From: Chloroflexota bacterium
Lineage (GTDB): Bacteria > Chloroflexota > UBA6077 > JACCZL01
Length of the DNA: 48,477 bases
Direction: 5' to 3'
NCBI GenBank assembly: GCA_020845495.1
Contig: JADLFM010000238.1
Span: 1 to 48,477 of the forward strand
Part shown: in pieces, positions 15,307 through 23,500 of the stretch
How positions within the stretch are numbered: position 1 is the first letter of the stretch
Layout: every line of letters begins with the position of its first letter
The notes under the pieces: model-generated
Database searches by the model: none
What the model was told of the DNA's origin: nothing
The model's input: only the letters and a program-made list of their open reading frames with translations
Program-made: the position numbers and the translations under genes

Positions 15307-17115
15307 GTGGCCGGGTACCACGTGACGCTGGACGGGCAGGGCTACGTGCTCGATCTGCGCAGGTACCGCAAGGGCGTGGCCGAGACGTTCGCCAGGAAGC
15401 AGGCCAGCGGGTTGCGCAGCTACGGCGACCTGGTGGGGCCGGAGGAAGTGTGGCGGCTGTCGGATTGGCGTGGCGGCGAGGGCTTCGAGCGCGACGATGC
15501 GGCCTCCGGGTCCGGGCCTGGCGGCTACCGGCAGGGCTACGGGCTGGACGTGGCCTCGGACGGGGGCGGCGCGCGGTTGGGCAACGGCACGGTGCTGGAG
15601 AACGTGGGCAGCTACGCGGCCAACACGGTGGGCGGCATCTACGGGGGCAAGGTCTACTTCGGGGCCGATCTGCCGTTGGTGCGGGTGTGGGACGGCGCGA
15701 CGGTGGGCAACCTGGCGGCGGAGGGGTTCGGGCTGCTGGCTGGCGAGACGCCGATCTCGTTCGCGGTGTTCATGAACCGGCTGTACGTGGGGGTGGCCAA
15801 CAGCGGGCGGGTGGCCAGCTACGACGGCCTGACCTGGACGGCGGCGAAGTTCACGCTGCCGGCAGCGCCGGCTGGTGTGGGGGTGCTGGTGACGTTCTAC
15901 CGTCAGGCGGCGCAGTACCTGTACGCGGTGGGCAACCAGGGCGGCACCAACTTCACGACCAGGGTGCACTGGTGGGACGGCGCGAGCCTGTCGAGCGGGC
16001 AGTACGACTTCGAGGAGCCGTACTGCTACGCGGCGGCGGTGCTGGGCAATCGGCTGTGGTTCTTCACGGCCGACGTGGGCGGCGGGCGTGGGGTGATCTA
16101 CTCGCTCGACGACGCGGGCGACGGTGGCAACTATCGCAAGCACGAGGTGCTGAGCGGGAACTACTTCATGTCGGCGTGCACCTACGGGGACGCCATCTAT
16201 CTGGGCTGCGGGCTGGACGGGGCGGTGTACCGGTGGGACGGGGCGCGGCTGACGCTGGTTCGGCGGCTTGGGGGCCGCTCGACGCCGTACGGCGCGCAGG
16301 TGTTGGGGATGGCGGTGTGGGACGGGGCGCTGTGGGTGTCGATCCAGGACGGGCTGGGGACGGTGGGGCTGCTGCGGTATGACGGGGTGGGCTGGTCGCG
16401 GCCGGTGGTGGGGATGTCCGGCACGTCGCCGCGCGGGCTGGTGGCGTACGGTGGGGAGCTTCTGGCGCTGACGCAGCAGACGGGCAGTGCGGGCTTCCAC
16501 CGGGTCAAGAAGACGCCGTACCGCACGAGCGGGTACCTGGAGACGGGGCTGTTCGACGCCGGGGTGCCGAGCGTGTTGAAGGCGTGGCGGTCGGTGACGT
16601 TGGGGCACTCGGCGCTGGTGAGCGGGCAGAGCGTGGAGGTGCAGTACCGGCTGGAGGACGCGGGCGCGTGGACGAGCCTGGGGACGAGTGCGACAGTGGG
16701 GGCGACGCGGGCGGCGTATGCGTTCCCGGCCGGGACGCAGGGCTACGTGCTGGGGCTGCGGCTGCTGCTGGGTGGCGGGGCTGGGGCTGGGGCGTCGGTG
16801 GTGCTGCGGGACGTGGCGACGCGGTACGCGCTGGCGCCGGTGGTGCGGCGGGAGTGGGAGCTTGGGGTGCGGCTGGAGGGGGTGGCAGCGGTGCCGCTGG
16901 TGACGACGGATGGCAGCCCGGAGAGCAAGACGGGCTCGCAACTGTCGGCTGGGCTGTGGGCGGCGAAGGGGTCGGTGCAGCCGGTGACGTACGTGGACCT
17001 GGACGGAGCGAGCTATAGCGTGTGGGTGGCGGACGTGCGGGAAGAGGTGGGCGAGGTGTCGCAGCGGCTTGGGCGTCAGACGCTTGGGCTGGTGCGGCTG
17101 GTGGAAGCGGCGTAA
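15307..17115 (+). CDS. propeller-like phage tail or fibre protein
   Basis: This 602-aa protein starts at GTG 15307, four bases after the previous stop. Residues ~95-410 hold repeated blade-like units with a Trp-Asp-Gly signature (VRVWDGATVG, VHWWDGASL, VYRWDGARLTLV, RYDGVGWSRP), separated by segments such as VFMNRLYVGVANSGRVASYDG, so a beta propeller is likely. Residues ~415-600 are beta-sandwich-like (TSGYLETGLFDAG, VEVQYRLEDAGAW). This fits a phage tip or receptor-contact protein. No tail tube, tape measure or chaperone lies between it and the capsid genes. Confidence 0.65.
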   Translation: MAGYHVTLDGQGYVLDLRRYRKGVAETFARKQASGLRSYGDLVGPEEVWRLSDWRGGEGFERDDAASGSGPGGYRQGYGLDVASDGGGARLGNGTVLENVGSYAANTVGGIYGGKVYFGADLPLVRVWDGATVGNLAAEGFGLLAGETPISFAVFMNRLYVGVANSGRVASYDGLTWTAAKFTLPAAPAGVGVLVTFYRQAAQYLYAVGNQGGTNFTTRVHWWDGASLSSGQYDFEEPYCYAAAVLGNRLWFFTADVGGGRGVIYSLDDAGDGGNYRKHEVLSGNYFMSACTYGDAIYLGCGLDGAVYRWDGARLTLVRRLGGRSTPYGAQVLGMAVWDGALWVSIQDGLGTVGLLRYDGVGWSRPVVGMSGTSPRGLVAYGGELLALTQQTGSAGFHRVKKTPYRTSGYLETGLFDAGVPSVLKAWRSVTLGHSALVSGQSVEVQYRLEDAGAWTSLGTSATVGATRAAYAFPAGTQGYVLGLRLLLGGGAGAGASVVLRDVATRYALAPVVRREWELGVRLEGVAAVPLVTTDGSPESKTGSQLSAGLWAAKGSVQPVTYVDLDGASYSVWVADVREEVGEVSQRLGRQTLGLVRLVEAA

Positions 17116-17118
17116 CGC

Positions 17119-17162
17119 GAGTGGTGAGTAGCGAGAGATTCACCACTCGCTACTCGCCACTC
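17119..17162 (+). repeat. 17-bp inverted repeat, GAGTGGYGAG family
   Basis: GAGTGGTGAGTAGCGAG (17119-17135) pairs with CTCGCTACTCGCCACTC (17146-17162) except for one G-T wobble, with a 10-base loop. It lies between the tail/fibre gene and the holin-like gene and would form a stable RNA hairpin. Confidence 0.8.
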
Positions 17163-17170
17163 GTCGGGGG

Positions 17171-17569
17171 GTGCATGTGGACGTGGCGTATGGGGGCGTG
17201 CTGATCGTGCCGACGATCGTCGGGCTGGTGGAGGCAGCGAAGCGGCTCGGCCTGGGCGGTGCGTACGCTGCGCCGCTGGCGGTAGCGCTCGGACTCATGG
17301 CCAGCGTCGGCTATGCGCTGGCGAGTGACGTGCCGGGTGGGACGGCCGTCGCGGACGCGGTGGTGCAGGGGCTGGCGCTGGGACTGTCGGCTGTGGGGCT
17401 GTATTCGGGGGTGAGGCGAGGGATGGGGGCACGGGATCAGGGCGGGCCGGAGACAGAGGGGTTGACGCCGGGTGCGCGAGCGATTGACGGGGATAGTGTG
17501 ACGGTGTGGGATCCGGAGGAATGGGATCTGGAGGGGCCGGACCTGGAGAGGCGGTCGCGGCGGACGTGA
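17171..17569 (+). CDS. holin-like small membrane protein
   Basis: This 132-aa protein has three hydrophobic segments in the first 80 residues (VLIVPTIVGLVEAA; YAAPLAVALGLMASVGYALA; VVQGLALGLSAVGLYSGV) and a charged tail. That plan is common among phage holins, which open the membrane to release lysins. A muralytic gene lies upstream in the same run. GTG 17171 and GTG 17177 are both possible; GGGGGG precedes them. Assignment is by topology and context only. Confidence 0.55.
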   Translation: MHVDVAYGGVLIVPTIVGLVEAAKRLGLGGAYAAPLAVALGLMASVGYALASDVPGGTAVADAVVQGLALGLSAVGLYSGVRRGMGARDQGGPETEGLTPGARAIDGDSVTVWDPEEWDLEGPDLERRSRRT

Positions 17570-17652
17570 GTGGATTGTGTAGCGCGCTCGAGCAAAGGGC
17601 GAGGGTGACGTTCGGCCGGCGCGCCGGGGCGAGCGGAGCCTCCTGATGAGGT

Positions 17653-18699
17653 ATGGAGCGAGAGGCGGCGATCGCGGCGGTACTCGGGGCGGTCCAGGAA
17701 CGCTGGGGCGTCCACAGTCTGACGCGCGGCCTGTCCAGCACCGGGGGCGTCCCCCCGGTGCTGGATCGGTCCGCGCGTCGGGCGTTGCCGTCGTGGTGGC
17801 CGGGCGCGAGCGGCATGACCCGTCCGACCGTGCTAGAAGTGGGCGGTCCGGCTTCATGCGGCAAGCTGAGCCTGTCGCTCCTCTGGTTGGCGGCGTACCT
17901 GCGTGGGCACGACGGCAGCGGATTGGTCGCGGTGGTGGACGAGGCTGGGTCGTTCTATCCGCCGGCCGCGGCAGCCTGCGGGCTCGACCTCCGCAGCCTG
18001 GTGGTAGTCCGGCCACCGGACTGGCGAGCAGCGCGCGAGTCAGTAACGCTATTGCTCGGAAGCGCGGGGTTCGACGCCGTGCTCTGGCCGCTCGACGCAC
18101 GGGCACGGGTGAGCGGGCTGGAAGCGTCCCGGTTGGCGACGCTGGCAACACGCTCGGACACGGTGTTGCTGGCGCTGGTCACGGACACTCGGGCGCGCCC
18201 TCGAGAGCGGGCCGAAACGAATGGGGTCGTTCAGACAACGCTCGCGACAGCGGATGCCCGACTGCGCGTGATCGGCTGCGAGTGGCTCTGGCGGGACGGC
18301 GAACTAGCGGGGGCGCGCTCGCAGGTCCGCGCCGAGCGGCTGCGGGGAATGGCCGGCGGCCAGGAGTGGGAGCTTTCCCTGGTACAGCATCGGCCCTGGA
18401 TCCTGGGGCCGTCGCGCGGGGCGGACGGGCAGGCGGGCGATGAGCGCATCGGCGACGGTGGCATCGGCGACGGTGGCATCGGCGACGGTGGCATCGGCGA
18501 CGGTGGCTTCGGCGACGGTGGCTTCGGCGACGGTGGCTTCGGCGACGGTGGCTTCGGCGACGGGCGATGCCCGGAGGCGGACCATCTGTGTCTGGCTACC
18601 GCGATTCCGCTCGGACGTGGAGCGGCGGGAGCGGCCGGATCCGAGCGGCCGGCCGATCGCGATCTTCACGCCGAGCGGACGTTTGCGTCGGCTGGTTGA
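17653..18699 (+). CDS. imuA: ImuA-like mutasome protein (RecA-fold)
   Basis: This RecA-like protein of 348 aa is encoded directly before imuB and dnaE2. EVGGPASCGKLSLSLLWLAAY is a Walker A-like loop, GLVAVVDEAGSFYPPAAAACGLDL a Walker B-like segment, and RVIGCEWLWRDGELAGARSQVRAERLRGM the C-terminal part. ImuA/ImuA' proteins help recruit RecA filament and ImuB-DnaE2 during SOS mutagenesis. The last ~80 residues are unusual: eight five-residue units, G(I/F)GDG type, coded by a 15-bp repeat that also lies within the imuB start. It begins 83 bases after the holin-like gene. Confidence 0.75.
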   Translation: MEREAAIAAVLGAVQERWGVHSLTRGLSSTGGVPPVLDRSARRALPSWWPGASGMTRPTVLEVGGPASCGKLSLSLLWLAAYLRGHDGSGLVAVVDEAGSFYPPAAAACGLDLRSLVVVRPPDWRAARESVTLLLGSAGFDAVLWPLDARARVSGLEASRLATLATRSDTVLLALVTDTRARPRERAETNGVVQTTLATADARLRVIGCEWLWRDGELAGARSQVRAERLRGMAGGQEWELSLVQHRPWILGPSRGADGQAGDERIGDGGIGDGGIGDGGIGDGGFGDGGFGDGGFGDGGFGDGRCPEADHLCLATAIPLGRGAAGAAGSERPADRDLHAERTFASAG

Positions 18700-20467
18700 G
18701 TGCCCGGCGCCGGACGATAGGGGCACTTCGGGAGGCTGGCCGCGTCCGGGCATGGCGCTGCGTGAGGCTGAGCTACAGTGGCCCGACATCGCGTACCGCG
18801 CAGATGATCCGCCTCGCTTCGCGCGGGCCTTCGCCCCGATCCTCGACGCCCTGGCCGAAGTGAGCCCGACGGTCGAATGGAGCGAGGTGCCGGAGGGCGT
18901 GCCGTTGCCGATCCGCTTCGACGCGCGGGCGCGCTACGCCGTCTTTCTCGATGGCACCGGGCTGGACGTGCTCTACGGCTCGGAGATGCACCTCGGGCAA
19001 CGAATCGTGCGCGACATCACCGAGCGCACGGGCCATCTGGTGCGGGTGGGGATCGCGGATGGGCGGTACGCGGCGTGGCTGGCCGCCCGGATGGGTGCTT
19101 CTTCACCCCCCAGCCCGGGAGAGCCCTCACCCCCCGGTCCCCTCTCCCCCCCGGGGGAGAGGGGACCGGGGGGTGAGGGGAGAGTTGTGGCGCCTGGTGG
19201 GGACAGGCGCTTTCTCGCGCCGCTGCCGGCTGGGATGCTGCCGTTGCCACCTGAAGCTCGCGAGCGCGTTGCGCACCTCGGCGTCGAGACGCTTGGGGAG
19301 TTTGCTCGCCTACCGGTGAACGCGCTCCGCCATCGCTTCGGCCCGGATGGGGTGGCGGCACGTGCGCTGGCAGCCGGCCTGGACGGTGCGCCGCTCCGGC
19401 CACGCCCGGCTCCGTTGATACTCCGCGATGCCCTGGAGTTGGAGTGGGTCGAGTGGGATCTGGATCGGCTGGCATTCCTGCTGAAGTGCCTGGCCGATCG
19501 GCTGAGCGTGCGTCTCCGTCATCACGGCCTCGGGTGTGGCCGGCTACGGGTCACCTGGCAGTTCGAGGAGGGCGGGGAAACCTGGGACATCGGCGTCAGT
19601 ACCGGGCGTCACGCCGAGAAAGGTACTGACAACACGCAATCGTCGGGCGCTGAGCGCGGGAGGCAACCGGTATCTGGAGTCGACGCGCCTGGGGCCGGGA
19701 GTCGGGGCGACGAGCGGGGATGGCCATCCTCGGACGGAGGCCGCGAGGACGGGGGCAGTGGGGGTGGGCGATCGTTCGTGGCGTTGGTACGGCTGGCCGA
19801 GCCGGCGGCCGGCGGTGCGCGGCTGCTCGAGCATCTCCGCTGGCATGTCGAGGGGCTACGGCCGGAGGCGTTCCGAGATCCAGTGACCGGGACGGTGCGC
19901 GGGGTGCGCGGCATCGCCGTCGAGGCCGAGGAGCTAGTCCCGCTCGGTGGCCGGCAACTGGCGCTCCTACCGGGTGCGGATGGTCGTCTGCCGCGCCCCG
20001 AGCAGCTTCTGGCGGCGCAGCGTGTGCTGGCCCGCTTGCAAGCGCGCTGGGGCGAGCCGGCCGTACGGCAGGCCGAATTATGTACTGCGCGACGGCCGGA
20101 GGCGGCGTTCCGATGGCACGCGGCTTCGCTGACCGGATCACCTACGTCCAAGTCAACGTCATCGGCCAACCGTCCAGCCGCCGAGACGCAGTCGTCAGCG
20201 CTCTGGCTGGCGGCCGAGCCGGAGCCAGTCGAGGTGGAGCGCGGCGGCATGACGGCCAACGGGCGGCGTCGCTCGGCCTCGATCCGGCGCGGAGGGCGGG
20301 TCCGGCGGATCGTGCGGGCGGCTGGCCCCTGGCGGCTGCTCGAATCGTGGTCACCCGTGCCGATCGCTCGAGACACCTACCACGTCGTCACGTCCGATGG
20401 CGCGGCGCACTGGCTGATCCACGATCGACTGGAGGATCGTTGGTCCATCCTCGGGACGTTCGACTGA
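18440..20467 (+). CDS. imuB: ImuB, inactive Y-family polymerase of the mutasome
   Basis: From ~residue 45 (RRTICVWLPRF) this is a Y-family polymerase-like protein. The WLPRF start, in place of the catalytic DxDxF, marks ImuB, which is non-catalytic and bridges DnaE2, ImuA and the beta clamp. The HhH region near residues 270-310 (VETLGEFARLPVNALRHRFG) and the C-terminal segment (GRVRRIVRAAGPWRLLESWS to the end) are typical. The N-terminal ~40 residues are ATVAS repeats overlapping imuA in another frame, and every repeat supplies a GTG, so the true start is uncertain. A perfect 27-bp palindrome is inserted in frame, and polar inserts lie near 395-435. The protein is longer than usual. Confidence 0.8.
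   Translation: MSASATVASATVASATVASATVASATVASATVASATVASATGDARRRTICVWLPRFRSDVERRERPDPSGRPIAIFTPSGRLRRLVECPAPDDRGTSGGWPRPGMALREAELQWPDIAYRADDPPRFARAFAPILDALAEVSPTVEWSEVPEGVPLPIRFDARARYAVFLDGTGLDVLYGSEMHLGQRIVRDITERTGHLVRVGIADGRYAAWLAARMGASSPPSPGEPSPPGPLSPPGERGPGGEGRVVAPGGDRRFLAPLPAGMLPLPPEARERVAHLGVETLGEFARLPVNALRHRFGPDGVAARALAAGLDGAPLRPRPAPLILRDALELEWVEWDLDRLAFLLKCLADRLSVRLRHHGLGCGRLRVTWQFEEGGETWDIGVSTGRHAEKGTDNTQSSGAERGRQPVSGVDAPGAGSRGDERGWPSSDGGREDGGSGGGRSFVALVRLAEPAAGGARLLEHLRWHVEGLRPEAFRDPVTGTVRGVRGIAVEAEELVPLGGRQLALLPGADGRLPRPEQLLAAQRVLARLQARWGEPAVRQAELCTARRPEAAFRWHAASLTGSPTSKSTSSANRPAAETQSSALWLAAEPEPVEVERGGMTANGRRRSASIRRGGRVRRIVRAAGPWRLLESWSPVPIARDTYHVVTSDGAAHWLIHDRLEDRWSILGTFD
18446..18565. 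repeat. 15-bp minisatellite in the imuA/imuB overlap
   Basis: Eight 15-bp units, four GCATCGGCGACGGTG then four GCTTCGGCGACGGTG-type, run from 18446 to 18565. They keep both overlapping frames open: I/FGDGG in ImuA and ATVAS in ImuB. Confidence 0.9.
19124..19179. repeat. perfect 27-bp palindrome inside imuB
   Basis: The arms 19124-19150 and 19153-19179 are exactly complementary around a two-base centre. The arms carry CCCTCACC and CCCCTCTCC blocks, as in the intergenic element near 7218. The insertion adds a Pro/Gly-rich loop to ImuB without breaking the frame. Confidence 0.9.
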
Positions 20468-20577
20468 TACCGACCACTCCTGGCCGTGTCGTACTTGCGG
20501 CTCGCCACCGGGAGTGTCGGACTCACCAAATACGACGCGACCGCGCGGGATTGATATGAGGATCGGCCACCGCGGCT

Positions 20578-23500
20578 ATGAGTGCCCTATCGTCGCCTGA
20601 ATACGTCGAATTGCACTGTCACAGCACGTTCTCGTTCCTGAACGGTACGTCTGACCCTGAGGCGCTGGTCGAGCGAGCAGCCGAGCTCGCGCTGCCAGCG
20701 CTCGCGCTGACCGACCATCACGGGCTGTACGGGATCGTGCGCTTCGCCGCCGCCGCGAAGACGCGAGCCGAGCGCGGCCTTCCCTCGCCGCGCGCCATCG
20801 TCGGCGCCGAAGTGTTGCTGGAGCACGGCGAGCGGATCGTGCTGCTCGCCCAGAATCTGGCGGGGTACCGAAACCTCTGCTGGCTGATCGATCGCGCCCA
20901 CCACAGCGATCGCCTCTCCGCCCGTTCACCACGCGGGGCGACGTCGGCGCGGCGCACAGCCTCGCGGCACGAGGAGCCGTGGATTCCGCTCGATGACCTG
21001 GACGGGTGCACGGCCGGCCTGATCGCGCTCGTGCGTCCCGATCCCCCTCACCCCTCGGTCCCCTCTCCCGCGTGTGAGAGAGAGGGCCAGGGGGTGAGGG
21101 GCGCCCCGATCCCGCTTCGACGTAGCGCTGACAGAAATGCTGCGCGGCCAGGGGCGGTGCTGCTGGAGGGGCTGGCGGCGTATCGCGCTCTGTTCGGGGG
21201 GGACCGGGTCTTCGTCGAGACGCGCCGCCACCTGGTGCCGGGTGAGGAGGCAGCGAACGCGACGTTGCGCCGGGCGGCACAGGCGCTCGGGTTGCGCTGT
21301 GTCGCGACGAACGACGTTGCCTACGCCACGAAGGACCGCGCACCGCTCCACGACGTCGTCACGGCGATCCGTCACCGAGTGCCGCTGGAGCGCGCGGCGC
21401 AGCCAGATGGCGACCGCCCGCCGCTGCTGGCGCCGAATCACGAGCGCTGCCTGAAAGACGCGGCCGAGATGGCTCGGCTGTTCCGAGACACCCCCGAGGA
21501 GATCGCAGTAACGGTCGAGATCGCGACGGCCTGCACCTTCGATCTCGCCGATCTGCGCTACGAGTTCCCCCGCCCGGACGTCATCCCGGCGGGGCAAGAC
21601 CCCTACGAGGTGCTCGTCGGGGAGGTCTGGAAGGGTGCACAACGTTACTACGGCCGGATCACGCCGAAGCTCCAGGATCGCATCATCCATGAGCTTGGGA
21701 TCGTCAAGCAGCTCGACCTGCCCGGCTACCTGCTGGTCTTCAAGGACGTGGTGGACTTCTGCCACCGCGAACAGATCCTGGTCAGCATGCGCGGCTCGGC
21801 GCCGGCCTCGGTGCTGCTCTACTGCCTCGGCCTCTGCCCGATCGACCCGCTAGAGCACGGGCTACTCTTCGAGCGGTTCGCCTCGCCAGAGCGGGGCGAG
21901 TACCCGGATATAGACCTGGACATCGCGCACGAGGACCGCGAGCGGGTGATCCAGTACGTCTACGCACAGTATGGACGGGGCCGCGCGGCGATGGTCTGCG
22001 AGGTCAATACCTACCGTACCCGCAGCGCCGTTCGCGACGTGGCGTTCGCGCTCGGGCTGCCACAGCACCAGATCGATGCATTGGCGAAGACGGTGGACCT
22101 GTACGACCACCGGTCGCTGGAGGGGCTGCTGCTGCACGACGACGCCTCCTCAGGAACACCCGCCGACTCAGTAGAGGAGGGTGCAGCGCGAGCGGGATCG
22201 AGGTCCAGCGAAGCGAAGCCCGGAGGAGTGAAGCCAGGGGCGGCGGGGCAGGGTGGCGTCATGCCGCTGCTCGTCTCACTCGCCCGCCAACTGCTCGACA
22301 CGCCCCGTCACCTCTCGATCCACGTCGGCGGCATGGTCATCTCCGCACGTCCGCTCCACGAGGTCGTGCATACCGAGCCGGCCCGGATGCCGGGCCGCAC
22401 GATTATCCCCTGGGACAAGGACGATCTGGCGCTCCTCGCCGAGCAGTTCAACGTGAACCTGATCAAGATGGATCTGCTCGGGTTGGGGATGCTGGCCGTC
22501 GTCTCGCGCTGCTTCCGAGCGATCGAGGCGCGCGGCGAGCCTCGTCCGAGCCTGCATGGCTTCCGCTACGACGAGCGGGTGTTCGACATGCTCTGTGCCG
22601 GCGACACCATCGGGCTGTTCCAGATCGAGTCACGCGCTCAGGTCAGTTTCCTGCCGAAGCTCCGGCCACGAACGCTCCACGACGTCGCTATCAGCGTCGG
22701 TGCGATCCGGCCTGGCCCCGGCGCAACGGGCGCCGGTGAGCACATCGCGCGGCGGCGGGCCGGCAAGGAGAAGGTCAGCTATCCCCATCCGGACCTCGTG
22801 CCAGCCCTGGAGCAGACGAAGGGCGTCCTACTCTGGCAAGAGCAAGTGATGCAGGTCGCCACAATCGTGGCCGGCTACGGGCTGGGCGAGGCCGAGCAAC
22901 TTCGGCGGGCGATGACCCACAAGCGCTCCTACGACCACATGCACGCGCTCTGCGAGGATCTCGTGCAGCGGATGTTGGCTCGTGGGCACCCGCTGGCCCT
23001 GGCCGAGGAGATCCGGCAGATGGTGATCGGGTTCGCCGGGTACGGCTTCCCCCGCGCCCATGCCTATCCGTTCGCCCATCTGGCGCTCGTCTCGGCGACG
23101 CTGCGGCTCCACTATCCGGCCGAGTATTACGCCGCGTTGCTGAACTGCCAGCCGATGGGCTTCTACGCGCCGCACACCCTGGTCTGGGATGCCCACCGCC
23201 ACGGCGTCCGCATCCTACCCATCGACGTGAACGCCAGCGAATGGGAGTGTCGCGCGTCAGCCTCCGAGGGTGAGGGAGCTCCCAGGACAGCGCTCAGGCT
23301 GGGCTTCACGCTCGTGAAGGGGCTGGGAGCGCACGCCCGCGCGGTGCTGGAGCGCGAGCGAACGAACGGCCCGTACTGCTCGCTCGCCGACTTCGCCCGT
23401 CGGACCGGCCTCGACCGCGACGCCATCGAGCGACTGGCCGAGGTGGGCGCGTTCCTGCGCTTCGACGAGCGGCGGGCGGCGATCTGGCGGGCCGGCGAGC

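Noticed and set aside
13449..16941. Two long minus-strand frames opposite the scaffold, capsid and fibre genes
   Set aside because: They are Arg/Pro/His-rich with no fold signature and are explained by codon bias of the plus-strand genes.
18446..18565. Regular 15-bp units considered as a CRISPR array
   Set aside because: Units are contiguous with no spacers and lie within two coding frames.
20468..20577. Search for a second SOS box before dnaE2
   Set aside because: No GAAC-N4-GTTC or close variant was found; dnaE2 is more simply read from the upstream promoter.
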